Origin: Hyphomicrobiales bacterium
GTDB taxonomy: Bacteria; Pseudomonadota; Alphaproteobacteria; Rhizobiales; Aestuariivirgaceae
Direction: 5' to 3'
NCBI GenBank assembly: GCA_025359265.1
Contig: JANYHB010000023.1
Coordinates: forward strand, 62,001-126,000
DNA length: 64,000 nt
The notes beneath the pieces were generated by a model. The model was given only the letters and a program-made list of their open reading frames with translations. It was not told the origin of the DNA and ran no database searches. The translations under genes and the position numbers were made by a program. Position 1 is the first letter of the stretch. Every line of letters begins with the position of its first letter. Below, in pieces: positions 46,678 to 56,167 of this stretch.

Positions 46678-47802
46678 TCAACTGTTGGTCTCGTTACGAT
46701 CAAGGTTCATTCCCAGGCTGCCATCGATCCACGTGTCTTTCTCGCCTACCATGGCGTGAACCGGCAACGCAGCGCTGGCGGTTTTAATGCCAGAGAACTT
46801 TTTAATCGCAGTGCCAATGGCCATGAATTCCACCAGGCCTGAACCCAAATCCTGAATATAGGTTTTCACACCAACAACATCATCACAAGCCAATCCGTCG
46901 GCTTCCTGTTTGATCCGTTCCACAGCCATTTCGCGCGCGTCATGGATCAACGTGGTCAACTCATTCACCTCGCCCTTGGTGAAGGATTTGAAAGCTGCCA
47001 AAAAACCACCAACAAACCCCAGTGAATAAATCGATGTGGACATCACCAGTTTAACAGGAGCAAAGCCTAAACTGGTCATGGCCCAAAGTTCTTCACCTGT
47101 CAGGTCGCTGGTGTAAGGGCTGGCATCAGCATCGCGCGGCAGGCTTGCATGACGTGCGGCAGTTCCCGTCATCAGCATTTCATGAATCCCCATCCATGGC
47201 ATGATATGCGTCCTGATACCCACTACTGCATTGCAGCGATCCGTCTTGGCTTGTTGCACAAGCCGATCCAGCGCGTGGTGGCGGGTGTGGTTGAAGATGT
47301 TGGAATATTCGGCGATCTCACCACGTTGCAGGCTCTTTAACGCACCCAGAAAACCACCCCCGACACCCACTGAATAGGCGATATTGCCAAACGCATGGGA
47401 TACAGGCTCGTAGCCCGCGTCCATGTGGCAAAAGAGTTCCTGGGCACTGCCAGCACTGGTGAAGAAGCCGCCGCCGCCTTGCGTGTGAACACCAGAACCG
47501 ACGAAAAGAAATTCGGTGGAACCCTGGAAATTACGGAGTTCACTCGTAACGCCCACAACACCATTGGCTTTGGCCCCTTTGGCTTCGTTGACCATGCGGT
47601 TATAGGCACTGCTGCGGCCGGCCGTGATGGCCTCTGTCACTTGCGGCACTTCGCCACCTAAAAGGTTGCGCACCCCTGCCCCAAGGTTACCGAGAAAACC
47701 CATGGAGTTTACACTGTTGCCCACCACAAGCTCACCGGGGCTAAAGCCTTTCAGTGCCATGCAATAAATTTCATTGCCTGATAATCCTGTCACTTTGGCC
47801 AT
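46678..47802 (-). CDS. Triplicated YbjQ-like (heavy-metal-binding, PF01906) protein
   Basis: The 374-residue protein holds three copies of a module of about 100 residues, at roughly 20-105, 125-222 and 237-340. Each carries a GxxxGFxGxxxxxxxGEV-like start, a long helix with AxxRMxxxAxxxxA, and a VVGVxT-like strand, e.g. GVVGVTSELR, AVVGIRTHIM and DVVGVKTYIQ. YbjQ proteins usually have one module and form pentamers. Here three are fused and the partner modules have diverged. The protein has no signal peptide. It might bind metal or a membrane component, but the function is unknown. Confidence 0.8.
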   Translation of the reverse strand: MAKVTGLSGNEIYCMALKGFSPGELVVGNSVNSMGFLGNLGAGVRNLLGGEVPQVTEAITAGRSSAYNRMVNEAKGAKANGVVGVTSELRNFQGSTEFLFVGSGVHTQGGGGFFTSAGSAQELFCHMDAGYEPVSHAFGNIAYSVGVGGGFLGALKSLQRGEIAEYSNIFNHTRHHALDRLVQQAKTDRCNAVVGIRTHIMPWMGIHEMLMTGTAARHASLPRDADASPYTSDLTGEELWAMTSLGFAPVKLVMSTSIYSLGFVGGFLAAFKSFTKGEVNELTTLIHDAREMAVERIKQEADGLACDDVVGVKTYIQDLGSGLVEFMAIGTAIKKFSGIKTASAALPVHAMVGEKDTWIDGSLGMNLDRNETNS

Positions 47803-47850
47803 GTCGCTCTCCCTTTTGCCCAGGCTTTAGAAGGTATAGACTACGATGCT

Positions 47851-49641
47851 ATGACTCAGATTCGAAGCCTGATTTGTCTTTTCATCCTTTTCAGCGCCTT
47901 TGCGCCAACGGCATGGGCGGCTCCCCAAAATGGCATCGCGATGCACGGAGAGCCTGCTTTGGCAGAGGGCTTCGAGGCCCTGCCCTATGCCAATCCAGCT
48001 GCACCGAAGGGTGGGGTTTTGCGGCAGGCACTGGTGGGCACATTTGATAGTCTTAATCCATTCATTGTGAGGGGAAATGCGGCCACGGGTGCGCGAACCT
48101 ATGTGTTTGAGAGTTTGATGGGGCGGAATGGCGCAGAGCCATTTTCGCTTTATGGTTTGCTGGCCGAAAGCATTGATGTTTCCAATGATCACCAAACCTT
48201 CACTTTTAAAATCAGAACCGAGGCAGAATTTTCTGATGGTATGCCGGTCACCGCCGCAGACGTGAAATTCTCATTGGAAACGCTACGCGACCATGGGCGG
48301 CCCAATTACAAGAATAACTATTCCAAGATTTCAAAAATGGAGATTGTGGACGATCACACCATAACTTTTCATCAGGAAAAAGGTGATCAGGAACTTCCCT
48401 TGATTATCGCGTTGATGCCGATTTTGTCGAAAGGGGCGTGGCTGGGCAAGGATTTTGAAGCCTCGTCACTTGATTTCATCATTGGCTCAGGACCTTACAT
48501 GTTTAGTGACGTTAAGCCGGGCGAGAGTGTGACATTCAAGAAGAATGCGAATTATTGGGGCAAAAACCTGGCTCTCAACAAAGGCGTGTGGAATTTTGAA
48601 ACGCTGCGATTTGATTATTACAAAGACGGCAACTCAGCGTTTGAGGCATTTAAAAAAGGTGATGCGGATTTCCGCCAAGAAAGTGACCCCGTTCTCTGGT
48701 CAACATCTTACGACTTTCCTGCCGCAAAAGATGGCAGTGTAAAGCTTGAAACCTATATTGCAAAATTGCCTGCGCCCACGTTTGGATTTGGGTTCAACAC
48801 ACGCCGTGCGATATTTTTGGATGTTCGCGTTCGTGAAGCTTTGAGCTACGCCTTTGACTTCGAATGGGCCAATGCCAATCTCTTTGCTGGATTGGATAAG
48901 CGGATTTATGGCTATTATTCCGGTTCCATGATGACGTCTTTGGGCAGAAAGGCGGAAGTGGCGGAACTTGCGGTATTGGGTGATGCGGCGAAGCGCCTGC
49001 GACCTGAAATGTTGGACGGCACCTATAAGCTGCCAGTATCCGATGGTTCTGGACATGACCGGAAATTACTCAAGAAAACGGTTGACCTGTTGGCGGCGGC
49101 GGGATGGAAAGTTTCAGATTCAGGGTTGGTGAATGACAAAGGGCAGCCCTTGGCATTCACAATAACGATCCAAAATCTCGATCAAGAAAAGATCGCACTG
49201 CATTATCAGCGCACACTGCTGCTCATCGGGGTTAAGGTTGAAGTGAAGAGGGTGGACGACACAGCCTTCAAACAACTGCAAACCACTTATGACTATGACA
49301 TGATCCCGATGACGATATACAATTCACTGTCGCCCGGCAACGAGCAAACATTGTATTTCGGCTCCTATGGGCGCGAAGCTCAGGGTACGCGCAATTACAC
49401 TGGCATTGCTGATCCAGCGATTGACCACGCCATTGAAGTGATGTTGCAAGCCAAAGACCAGGCGGAGTTTGAGGCCGCAGTGCGGGCCGAAGACAGGCTT
49501 TTGGTTTCAGGTTTTTATATGGTGCCGCTTTATGCGGTTGACCAGTGGGTTGGCCGCTGGTCGCGCATTGGTTCCAACCCGCCGGACAAGCAGCCTTTGG
49601 CCGGGTTTGAAACAACTACTTTGTGGTATGAGGGCAAATGA
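47851..49641 (+). CDS. Peptide-type ABC transporter substrate-binding protein (YejA-like)
   Basis: The 596-residue protein has a signal peptide (SLICLFILFSAFAPTAWA, cut near residue 23). The body is an SBP_bac_5 family protein: YANPAAPKGGVLRQALVGTFDSLNPFI near residue 45, FEAFKKGDADFRQE, VREALSYAFDFEWANANLF and the late GFYMVPLYAVDQW. It resembles the YejA branch. No permease or ATPase genes are adjacent, so it is an orphan here. Its last base overlaps the FrnE-like gene by 4 bases. Confidence 0.88.
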   Translation: MTQIRSLICLFILFSAFAPTAWAAPQNGIAMHGEPALAEGFEALPYANPAAPKGGVLRQALVGTFDSLNPFIVRGNAATGARTYVFESLMGRNGAEPFSLYGLLAESIDVSNDHQTFTFKIRTEAEFSDGMPVTAADVKFSLETLRDHGRPNYKNNYSKISKMEIVDDHTITFHQEKGDQELPLIIALMPILSKGAWLGKDFEASSLDFIIGSGPYMFSDVKPGESVTFKKNANYWGKNLALNKGVWNFETLRFDYYKDGNSAFEAFKKGDADFRQESDPVLWSTSYDFPAAKDGSVKLETYIAKLPAPTFGFGFNTRRAIFLDVRVREALSYAFDFEWANANLFAGLDKRIYGYYSGSMMTSLGRKAEVAELAVLGDAAKRLRPEMLDGTYKLPVSDGSGHDRKLLKKTVDLLAAAGWKVSDSGLVNDKGQPLAFTITIQNLDQEKIALHYQRTLLLIGVKVEVKRVDDTAFKQLQTTYDYDMIPMTIYNSLSPGNEQTLYFGSYGREAQGTRNYTGIADPAIDHAIEVMLQAKDQAEFEAAVRAEDRLLVSGFYMVPLYAVDQWVGRWSRIGSNPPDKQPLAGFETTTLWYEGK

Positions 49642-50264
49642 AGATTGAAGTGGTTTCGGATGTTATTTGCCCGTGGTGCTTTCTTGGAAAGCGACGCTTG
49701 GACAAGGCGTTGGCTCTCGTGCCTGAGGTTTCGGCTGAAGTCATTTGGCGGCCGTTTTTTCTCGATCCAACAATCCCGGCTGAAGGGTTGAGCCGTGAGA
49801 AATATCTCAGAGACAAATTTGGCAATCGTGATCTGCAGGCGATGCACGCGCCGCTTGAAATAGCCGGCGCCAAAGATGGCGTGCCCTACCACTTCGAAAA
49901 GATCACGCGGACGCCCAATACTTTGGACGCACACCGCCTGATCCGCTGGGCTAAACAGGCTGGCCAGCAAGAAGCCGTGGTTGAGGCATTGTTCGTGGCT
50001 TATTGGCGTGACGGCAAAGACGTGGGCAATCATAGCGTACTTGCCGAAGTTGCAACCACCGTTGGGATGGATGGCAAGGAGATTTCACTGTTGCTTTCGC
50101 AAGACACCGACAAACGCGCCGTGATGGAAGAAGTGCAGAAGTCCTATCAACTCGGGGTGCAGGGTGTTCCTACCTTTATCATCGACGAAAAATACGGTGT
50201 GTCCGGTGCGCAGGAGCCAGAGGCATTAGCCGCAACATTGCGCCAAGTATCGGCGAAATCCTAG
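49638..50264 (+). CDS. DsbA family oxidoreductase (FrnE-like)
   Basis: The 208-residue protein is a cytoplasmic DsbA-fold protein: it starts MKIEVVSDVICPWCFLGKRRLDKAL with the CPWC motif at 11-14, and has VPTFIIDEKYGVSGAQ near the end, the cis-Pro loop. FrnE-type proteins are thiol oxidoreductases and isomerases. There is no signal peptide. The ATG overlaps the stop of the binding-protein gene (ATGA) and its stop overlaps convergently with that of mfd by 4 bases. Confidence 0.88.
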   Translation: MKIEVVSDVICPWCFLGKRRLDKALALVPEVSAEVIWRPFFLDPTIPAEGLSREKYLRDKFGNRDLQAMHAPLEIAGAKDGVPYHFEKITRTPNTLDAHRLIRWAKQAGQQEAVVEALFVAYWRDGKDVGNHSVLAEVATTVGMDGKEISLLLSQDTDKRAVMEEVQKSYQLGVQGVPTFIIDEKYGVSGAQEPEALAATLRQVSAKS

Positions 50265-53200
50265 GCGGCCAGCTTCACCAAATTTTGCAACAACAGCCGT
50301 GTGCCCTTAAGGCGTTGTGCCGCATTTGACCATTCACGCAATAATACGAGGCTCATGTCGGTACGCAGTTTGGCCAGCGTGCCCTGCCCTGAAATCCATT
50401 GCACCAGGCCCGAGGGATTTGGGAATAAGCCCTTGCGGAACACGATTGTGGCCCCCTTGGGCCCGGCATCCACCTTTTCAACATTGGCATTGCGACACAG
50501 AAGCTTGATTGAAACGATATCCAGCAGGTGATCAACTTCCTCCGGCTTTTTGCCGAAGCGGTCATGCAGTTCGGCGGCAAAGGCATCGAGATCAGCCTGA
50601 TCGCGGAAATCTGAGAGCCTGCGATAGAGACCCAATCGCGCTTGCAAATCTTCAACATAGCTTTCGGGTATAAGCACTGAGGTGCCGATGTTGATCGTGG
50701 GCGACCATTGGCCTTCACCTTCGGCTTCAGCTCCGCCCTCCCGCATGGCGGCCACGGCTTCTTCCAGCATTTGTTGGTAAAGCTCAAAGCCGACCTCACG
50801 GATATTGCCATGTTGTTCTTCGCCCAACAAATTGCCGGCGCCACGAATGTCCAAATCATGGCTGGCCAGGTTGAAACCCGCACCCAATGAATCGAGCGAC
50901 TGCAACACTTTCAATCTGCGTTCCGCCGTTGCCGTCAGTTGCTTTCCAGAGGGCGTGGTGAACAGCGCATAAGCGCGTTGTTTAGAGCGGCCCACGCGCC
51001 CCCTCAATTGATAAAGCTGTGCCAGACCAAACATGTCAGCACGGTGAATGACAAGTGTGTTGGCCGTTGAAATATCAAGCCCCGATTCGACGATGGTGGT
51101 GGAGAGCAACACATCGAAGGCGCGGTCATAAAAACCTGTCATAATGTCTTCAAGTTCAGTGGGTGCCATGCGGCCATGCGCGGTGCGGAATTTAACTTCG
51201 GGCACCATCTCACGCAGGAATTCGGCAATTTCGTCCAGATCAGCAATGCGCGGCACCACATAAAAACTCTGGCCGCCGCGGAAATGTTCGCGCAACAAAT
51301 GTTCACGCACCACGATCGGATCAAACGGCGCAATGTAAGTGCGAACAGCCAAACGATCCAGCGGCGGCGTGGTGATCAGCGACATTTCCCGAATACCAGA
51401 GAGTGCCAGCTGCAATGTGCGCGGGATAGGTGTGGCTGAAAGTGTTAACACATGCACATTGGTGCGCATTTGTTTCAGGCGCTCTTTATGCTTAACGCCG
51501 AAGTGCTGCTCTTCATCGATTATCATCAAGCCAAGATCACGGAACTTAATGCTACTGGATAAAAGCGCGTGGGTGCCGATTATAATATCAACGCTGCCAT
51601 CCGCGAGGCCGGTCTTGGCCAGTTCCATGGCTTTTCGCGGCACCAAACGGGAGGCTTGGGCAATCCGCAAGGGCAATCCTTTAAAGCGTTCGGTAAAAGT
51701 TTTGAAATGCTGTCGGCACAACAGCGTTGTGGGCACAACCACTGCCACTTGCTTGCCACTGTATGCCGCAACAAAGGCGGCCCTCAACGCCACTTCTGTT
51801 TTACCAAAGCCAACATCGCCGCAGATCAGGCGGTCCATCGGTTTGCCGGATTGCATGTCATCCAACACAGCCTCGATGGAGGTGAGTTGATCTTCGGTTT
51901 CTTCATAGGGGAAACGGGCGCAGAATTCGTCAAAGGCACCTTGGGCGGGGCTGAATACGTCGCCTGCCCGCAGTTCACGCGCCGCTGCGGTTTTGATGAG
52001 ATCGCCGGCAATTTCGCGGATGCGTTGTTTGAGTTTCGATTTTTTGGCTTGCCATGCGCCGCCGCCCAACCTGTCCAGCTGAACGCCATCTCCTTCTGCG
52101 CCATAACGCGAAAGCAATTCGAGATTTTCAACAGGTAAAAAAAGCCGCGCATTTTCGGCATAGACCAACATCAAACAATCATGTGGCGCACCTTGCACTT
52201 CAATGGTGCGCAAGCCTTCGAAGCGACCAATGCCATGATCGACATGTACCATCAAATCGCCGGGCGAGAGAGCTGAGAGTTCTGACAGAAAATCTGCCGC
52301 CTTCTTGGCTTTGCGGGCGCGGCGCACCAATCTGTCGCCCAGAATGTCTTGCTCTGAAATGATCGCAAGGCCGGGGGCTTCAAAGCCTTGTTCTAACGGA
52401 AAGGTGATGATGCCTGCAACGGTGGTTTCCAGTTTCGTTGCGTCTGCCCAAGTCTGCAATGTAACCAATGGTGCAAGTTCATGATCACGCAAAATGGTGC
52501 CAAGGCGTTCGGCTGAACCGTCTGACCAACAGGCGATCAGCGTTCGCACACTGGCCTTTCGCAGATCTTCCGTGTGCTGACGAACGGCATCGTAAATCAG
52601 GCCCTGTCCGGCGCTGCGCTCAGCGGCAAAGCTTCGCCCCTGCTTGCCGTTACAAGCAATGGCGTTGGCGGAAGGACTGGAAAATGCTGATTGCTCGAAT
52701 AAAGTTTGATCTGCCGTCAGTGTGGCCCATTCCCGTGCCGTCAAGTATAACCGATCTGTGGGGAGTGGCTTGTAAGGTGCGGCACCGAAGCTTTGTTTGG
52801 CCAAGGCCTCGCGCCGTGCATCATAATATTCACTCACCTGCTCGTGGCGCGCCGTCATGCTGGCTTGCGCCTCGGTTCCTAAAAACCAGACGGCATTGGG
52901 CAGATAGTCAAACAGAGTTTCCAACCTCGGCGTAAATAAAGGCACCCAATGCTCCATGCCTTGATAACGGCGACCACTGGTGATGCTTTCATAAAGCGGA
53001 TCATTCAAATCCATCCCACCGAAAGCCTGGGCATAAGCCGTTCGGAATTGCCCGATTGATGCGGTATTCAGGGCCACTTCGCTGGCCAGGTTCAGGCGCA
53101 GCTCTTTAATTTGGTCAGTGGAACGTTGTGACCTGGCATCAAAACTGCGGATGCTTTCCAGGGTCTCGCCGAAGAAATCGAGTCTCACGGGTTGGTCACT

Positions 53201-53737
53201 GCCGGGTGGAAAAAGATCAATCAAACCACCGCGTATGGCAAAATCTCCACTGTCAACCACAGTGCCAACGCGTGAATAGCCGTTATCTGCCAGAAACAGC
53301 TGAAGTTCATCACCCTTAATTCGCATGCCGGGCTTGGCCACGTAAGTTGATTTTGCAATAACATCGCGCGGCAACACGCGCTGCAACACGGCGTTAACCG
53401 TGGTCAACAAAAGAAAGTGCTGATCAAGGCCCTTCTGCACCGTGGCAAGGGTGGCCAATCTTCGCGCCAGGATATCAGCAGACGGCGAAATGCGGTCATA
53501 AGGCAGGCAGTCCCACGCTGGAAACCTGATTAGTTTTAGATCTGGCGCAAAATAGGCGAGCTGTTCTTCCAACAAGGCCATGTGGGCATCGTCGCGGCAA
53601 ATATGAACCAAACCGCGCTTACCAGCCTGGACAGCCATTTGAGTCAACAATAACGCGGCTTGGCCTTCCACCAAATTCGAAAGCAAATGGTGGCCAGGAA
53701 GGTTTAGGTGTTGTTCAATGGTGGAAAGCAAGGTCAT
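50261..53737 (-). CDS. mfd: Transcription-repair coupling factor Mfd
   Basis: The 1158-residue protein removes RNA polymerase stalled at lesions and recruits UvrA. It shows the UvrB-homology region at the N-terminus, the RNA-polymerase interaction domain (LSPGDLMVHVDHGIGRFEGL), and the RecG-like translocase: Walker A LICGDVGFGKTEVALRAAF, VVVPTTLL, LMIIDEEQHFGV, TLSATPIPRT, and RGRVGRSKQRAYA. The C-terminal TRCF part (GLYRRLSDFRDQADLDAFAAELHDRFG) follows. It overlaps the end of the sdhE gene by 4 bases (ATGA on the minus strand), the usual alphaproteobacterial mfd-sdhE pair. Confidence 0.97.
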   Translation of the reverse strand: MTLLSTIEQHLNLPGHHLLSNLVEGQAALLLTQMAVQAGKRGLVHICRDDAHMALLEEQLAYFAPDLKLIRFPAWDCLPYDRISPSADILARRLATLATVQKGLDQHFLLLTTVNAVLQRVLPRDVIAKSTYVAKPGMRIKGDELQLFLADNGYSRVGTVVDSGDFAIRGGLIDLFPPGSDQPVRLDFFGETLESIRSFDARSQRSTDQIKELRLNLASEVALNTASIGQFRTAYAQAFGGMDLNDPLYESITSGRRYQGMEHWVPLFTPRLETLFDYLPNAVWFLGTEAQASMTARHEQVSEYYDARREALAKQSFGAAPYKPLPTDRLYLTAREWATLTADQTLFEQSAFSSPSANAIACNGKQGRSFAAERSAGQGLIYDAVRQHTEDLRKASVRTLIACWSDGSAERLGTILRDHELAPLVTLQTWADATKLETTVAGIITFPLEQGFEAPGLAIISEQDILGDRLVRRARKAKKAADFLSELSALSPGDLMVHVDHGIGRFEGLRTIEVQGAPHDCLMLVYAENARLFLPVENLELLSRYGAEGDGVQLDRLGGGAWQAKKSKLKQRIREIAGDLIKTAAARELRAGDVFSPAQGAFDEFCARFPYEETEDQLTSIEAVLDDMQSGKPMDRLICGDVGFGKTEVALRAAFVAAYSGKQVAVVVPTTLLCRQHFKTFTERFKGLPLRIAQASRLVPRKAMELAKTGLADGSVDIIIGTHALLSSSIKFRDLGLMIIDEEQHFGVKHKERLKQMRTNVHVLTLSATPIPRTLQLALSGIREMSLITTPPLDRLAVRTYIAPFDPIVVREHLLREHFRGGQSFYVVPRIADLDEIAEFLREMVPEVKFRTAHGRMAPTELEDIMTGFYDRAFDVLLSTTIVESGLDISTANTLVIHRADMFGLAQLYQLRGRVGRSKQRAYALFTTPSGKQLTATAERRLKVLQSLDSLGAGFNLASHDLDIRGAGNLLGEEQHGNIREVGFELYQQMLEEAVAAMREGGAEAEGEGQWSPTINIGTSVLIPESYVEDLQARLGLYRRLSDFRDQADLDAFAAELHDRFGKKPEEVDHLLDIVSIKLLCRNANVEKVDAGPKGATIVFRKGLFPNPSGLVQWISGQGTLAKLRTDMSLVLLREWSNAAQRLKGTRLLLQNLVKLAA

Positions 53738-54003
53738 TCCTTCGTCCCGGGCTTATGGGCCAAAATTTGGCTCAACATTAGACTTGCCAAGTTTGGCGGA
53801 ACTGTTTCTTGGTTGGTGAGCCAAGCCAATAAATCTTGATCTGGAATTTCGAGCAGAATCTCAAATTGGCCCAGTTCTGACGCGGACATGCGTTCCAAGT
53901 TCTGTGCAGCAAAGCCTCCGACCACCATATCCATTTCCTTGATGCCGCGATGAGTGGCGCGCCATAACAGGCGTTTGCGGATGGCTTCAAGACCAGTGGA
54001 CAT
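53734..54003 (-). CDS. sdhE: FAD assembly factor SdhE
   Basis: The 89-residue protein has the RGxxE motif at 19-23 (HRGIKEMD), which is essential for flavinylation of the succinate dehydrogenase SdhA subunit. It is a five-helix DUF339 protein of normal length. The ATG at 54003 is preferred to the longer open frame. The next gene on the same strand is mfd. recG is divergent, 61 bases away. Confidence 0.92.
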   Translation of the reverse strand: MSTGLEAIRKRLLWRATHRGIKEMDMVVGGFAAQNLERMSASELGQFEILLEIPDQDLLAWLTNQETVPPNLASLMLSQILAHKPGTKE

Positions 54004-54064
54004 GTGCCGCCTCTTAAACGCGCCGCGCTTGCGCTGCAAGAAATAGACACGCTAAATTGCCCAA

Positions 54065-56167
54065 ATGCGGCCAGATGTTCTCAACCCCCTTTTTATAGAA
54101 CTCACCAGGCTGAAAGGCATTGGCGAGAAGCTAGGAAAACTGTTGCAAAACCTGTTGCGCGGAGAAGCAGGGCCCGCACGCATGGTGGATGCGTTGTTGC
54201 ATCTGCCCACAGGTGTGATTGATCGGCGCTTCCAATGCACAATCTCGCAACTTCCCATTCAAGGAGTTGCCACACTGGAGGTGACCATCGGTCGCCACAA
54301 AATGCCGCCGCGCGGCTCGCGCCTACCTTATCGGGTGGAGGCATTCGATGACACGGGGCGAATGACCTTGGTGTTTTTTGCCGCCCACGCCGAGCACATG
54401 CAAAGGCATTATCCTGAAGGAGAAAAGCGCTTCATATCGGGCGAGATTAGTTGGTTCAACAATGAAGCCCAGATGAACCATCCGGATTATGTGTTGAATG
54501 GAGATGATTTTGCCAAGATGCCACAGATTGAGCCGGTTTACCCCCTCACGGCCGGCATCAGCAATAAAGTGATGCGGCGTGTTGCCTCTGACGGGCTGGC
54601 GTGGCTGCCCCAATTGCCGGAATGGCAAGATCAGGCATGGTTAGCCAAGCAGGGCTGGCCAACATTTTCGGAAGCCCTTCACACGGCGCACCATCCCGCT
54701 GCGGCAGAGGTTGCATCTTTGCATGCGCCACTGCGACAACGCTTGGCATTTGATGAGTTGCTGGCCAATCAACTGGCTTTGGTTCTGGTTCGCTCTCGGA
54801 TGACAAAGGATAAAGGAAGAAGTATGGCTGGGGACGGCAGGCTTCGCGAAGCCATCATTGCCAATCTCCCCTATCAATTAACCAATGCACAGAGCACGGC
54901 GTTGGCCGAAATCCACACAGACATGCAATCTCCCGAACGGATGATGCGGTTGTTGCAAGGTGATGTTGGTTCTGGAAAAACCGTCGTGGCTTTATTGGCA
55001 CTGGCCGCCTGTGTTGAATTTGGTGCACAGGGCGCATTGATGGCCCCAACGGAAATTTTGGCACGGCAACATTGGGACGGCTTGTCAAAACTGGTCGCCC
55101 ACACACCAATACGATTGGCACTGTTGACGGGGCGCGAGAAGGGAAAAGTACGCGAAGGCATTCTTGCCGCTTTGGCTTCAGGCGAGATTGATATTTTGAT
55201 TGGAACCCATGCGCTTTTTCAAGAGGGTGTTGCCTTTCGCGATTTGGCATTGGTTGTCATTGATGAGCAGCACCGTTTTGGTGTGCACCAACGTTTGGCA
55301 TTGCAATCCAAAGCGAAGGGAGTGGCCGATCTTTTGGTGATGACGGCCACGCCCATTCCGCGCACACTTGCCCTAACGGTATACGGCGATATGGATGTTT
55401 CAAAGTTGACTGAAAAGCCCGCCGGGCGATTGCCGATTGATACGCGGGTGATGCCCACAAGCCGCATGGCTGAAGTTGTCGCGGGCCTGGCACGTAACAT
55501 TGCGGGAGGCACCCGGGCTTATTGGGTGTGTGCGTTGGTTGAGGAGAGCGAAAAAGTTGACTTGGCAGCGGCACAAGCACGCTTTGAGGATCTGTCGCAG
55601 CACTTTCCCGGCAAGGTTGGGCTGGTGCATGGTCGCATGAAGGGGGTGGAAAAAGATGTGGTGATGGCAAACTTCAAAGCTGGCGCGCTTTCGGTTTTGG
55701 TAGCGACAACCGTCATCGAAGTTGGCGTTGATGTGCCGGAAGCCAACATCATGGTGATTGAAAATGCAGAGCGTTTTGGCCTTTCACAACTGCACCAACT
55801 GCGAGGACGCGTGGGTCGGGGCAACACAAAATCGTCTTGTATTTTGCTTTATCATGAACCGTTAGGCGAAACGGCCAGACAACGGCTTTCCATTATGCGC
55901 CAATGTGAAGACGGCTTTCGCATCGCCGAGGAAGACTTGCGATTGCGTGGGGCTGGCGAAATGTTGGGCACGGCACAATCTGGCATTCCATTATTCAAAT
56001 TGGCGGATCTGGCTGTTCATGGAGACTTATTGCAAGCGGCCCGCGATGATGCCGAACTTATTTTGGCGCGTGATGCGCAGCTGTCGTCAGCGCGCGGCCA
56101 GGCTCTGCGAAACCTGCTCTATTTGTTTGAGCGCGATATTGCCATCAGGCTTTTGACTTCCGGCTGA
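54065..56167 (+). CDS. recG: ATP-dependent DNA helicase RecG
   Basis: The 700-residue helicase reverses stalled forks and unwinds branched DNA. A wedge-domain N-terminus (PLFIELTRLKGIGEKLGKLLQNLL) is followed by Walker A LLQGDVGSGKTVVALLALA, DEQH in LVVIDEQHRFGVHQR, and VMTATPIPRTLALTVYGDMD. The motif VI and TRG region is LHQLRGRVGRG followed by LRLRGAGEMLGTAQSGIP. It ends with KLADLAVHGDLLQAARDDA. Its 3' end overlaps the DUF502 gene convergently by 23 bases. Confidence 0.97.
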   Translation: MRPDVLNPLFIELTRLKGIGEKLGKLLQNLLRGEAGPARMVDALLHLPTGVIDRRFQCTISQLPIQGVATLEVTIGRHKMPPRGSRLPYRVEAFDDTGRMTLVFFAAHAEHMQRHYPEGEKRFISGEISWFNNEAQMNHPDYVLNGDDFAKMPQIEPVYPLTAGISNKVMRRVASDGLAWLPQLPEWQDQAWLAKQGWPTFSEALHTAHHPAAAEVASLHAPLRQRLAFDELLANQLALVLVRSRMTKDKGRSMAGDGRLREAIIANLPYQLTNAQSTALAEIHTDMQSPERMMRLLQGDVGSGKTVVALLALAACVEFGAQGALMAPTEILARQHWDGLSKLVAHTPIRLALLTGREKGKVREGILAALASGEIDILIGTHALFQEGVAFRDLALVVIDEQHRFGVHQRLALQSKAKGVADLLVMTATPIPRTLALTVYGDMDVSKLTEKPAGRLPIDTRVMPTSRMAEVVAGLARNIAGGTRAYWVCALVEESEKVDLAAAQARFEDLSQHFPGKVGLVHGRMKGVEKDVVMANFKAGALSVLVATTVIEVGVDVPEANIMVIENAERFGLSQLHQLRGRVGRGNTKSSCILLYHEPLGETARQRLSIMRQCEDGFRIAEEDLRLRGAGEMLGTAQSGIPLFKLADLAVHGDLLQAARDDAELILARDAQLSSARGQALRNLLYLFERDIAIRLLTSG

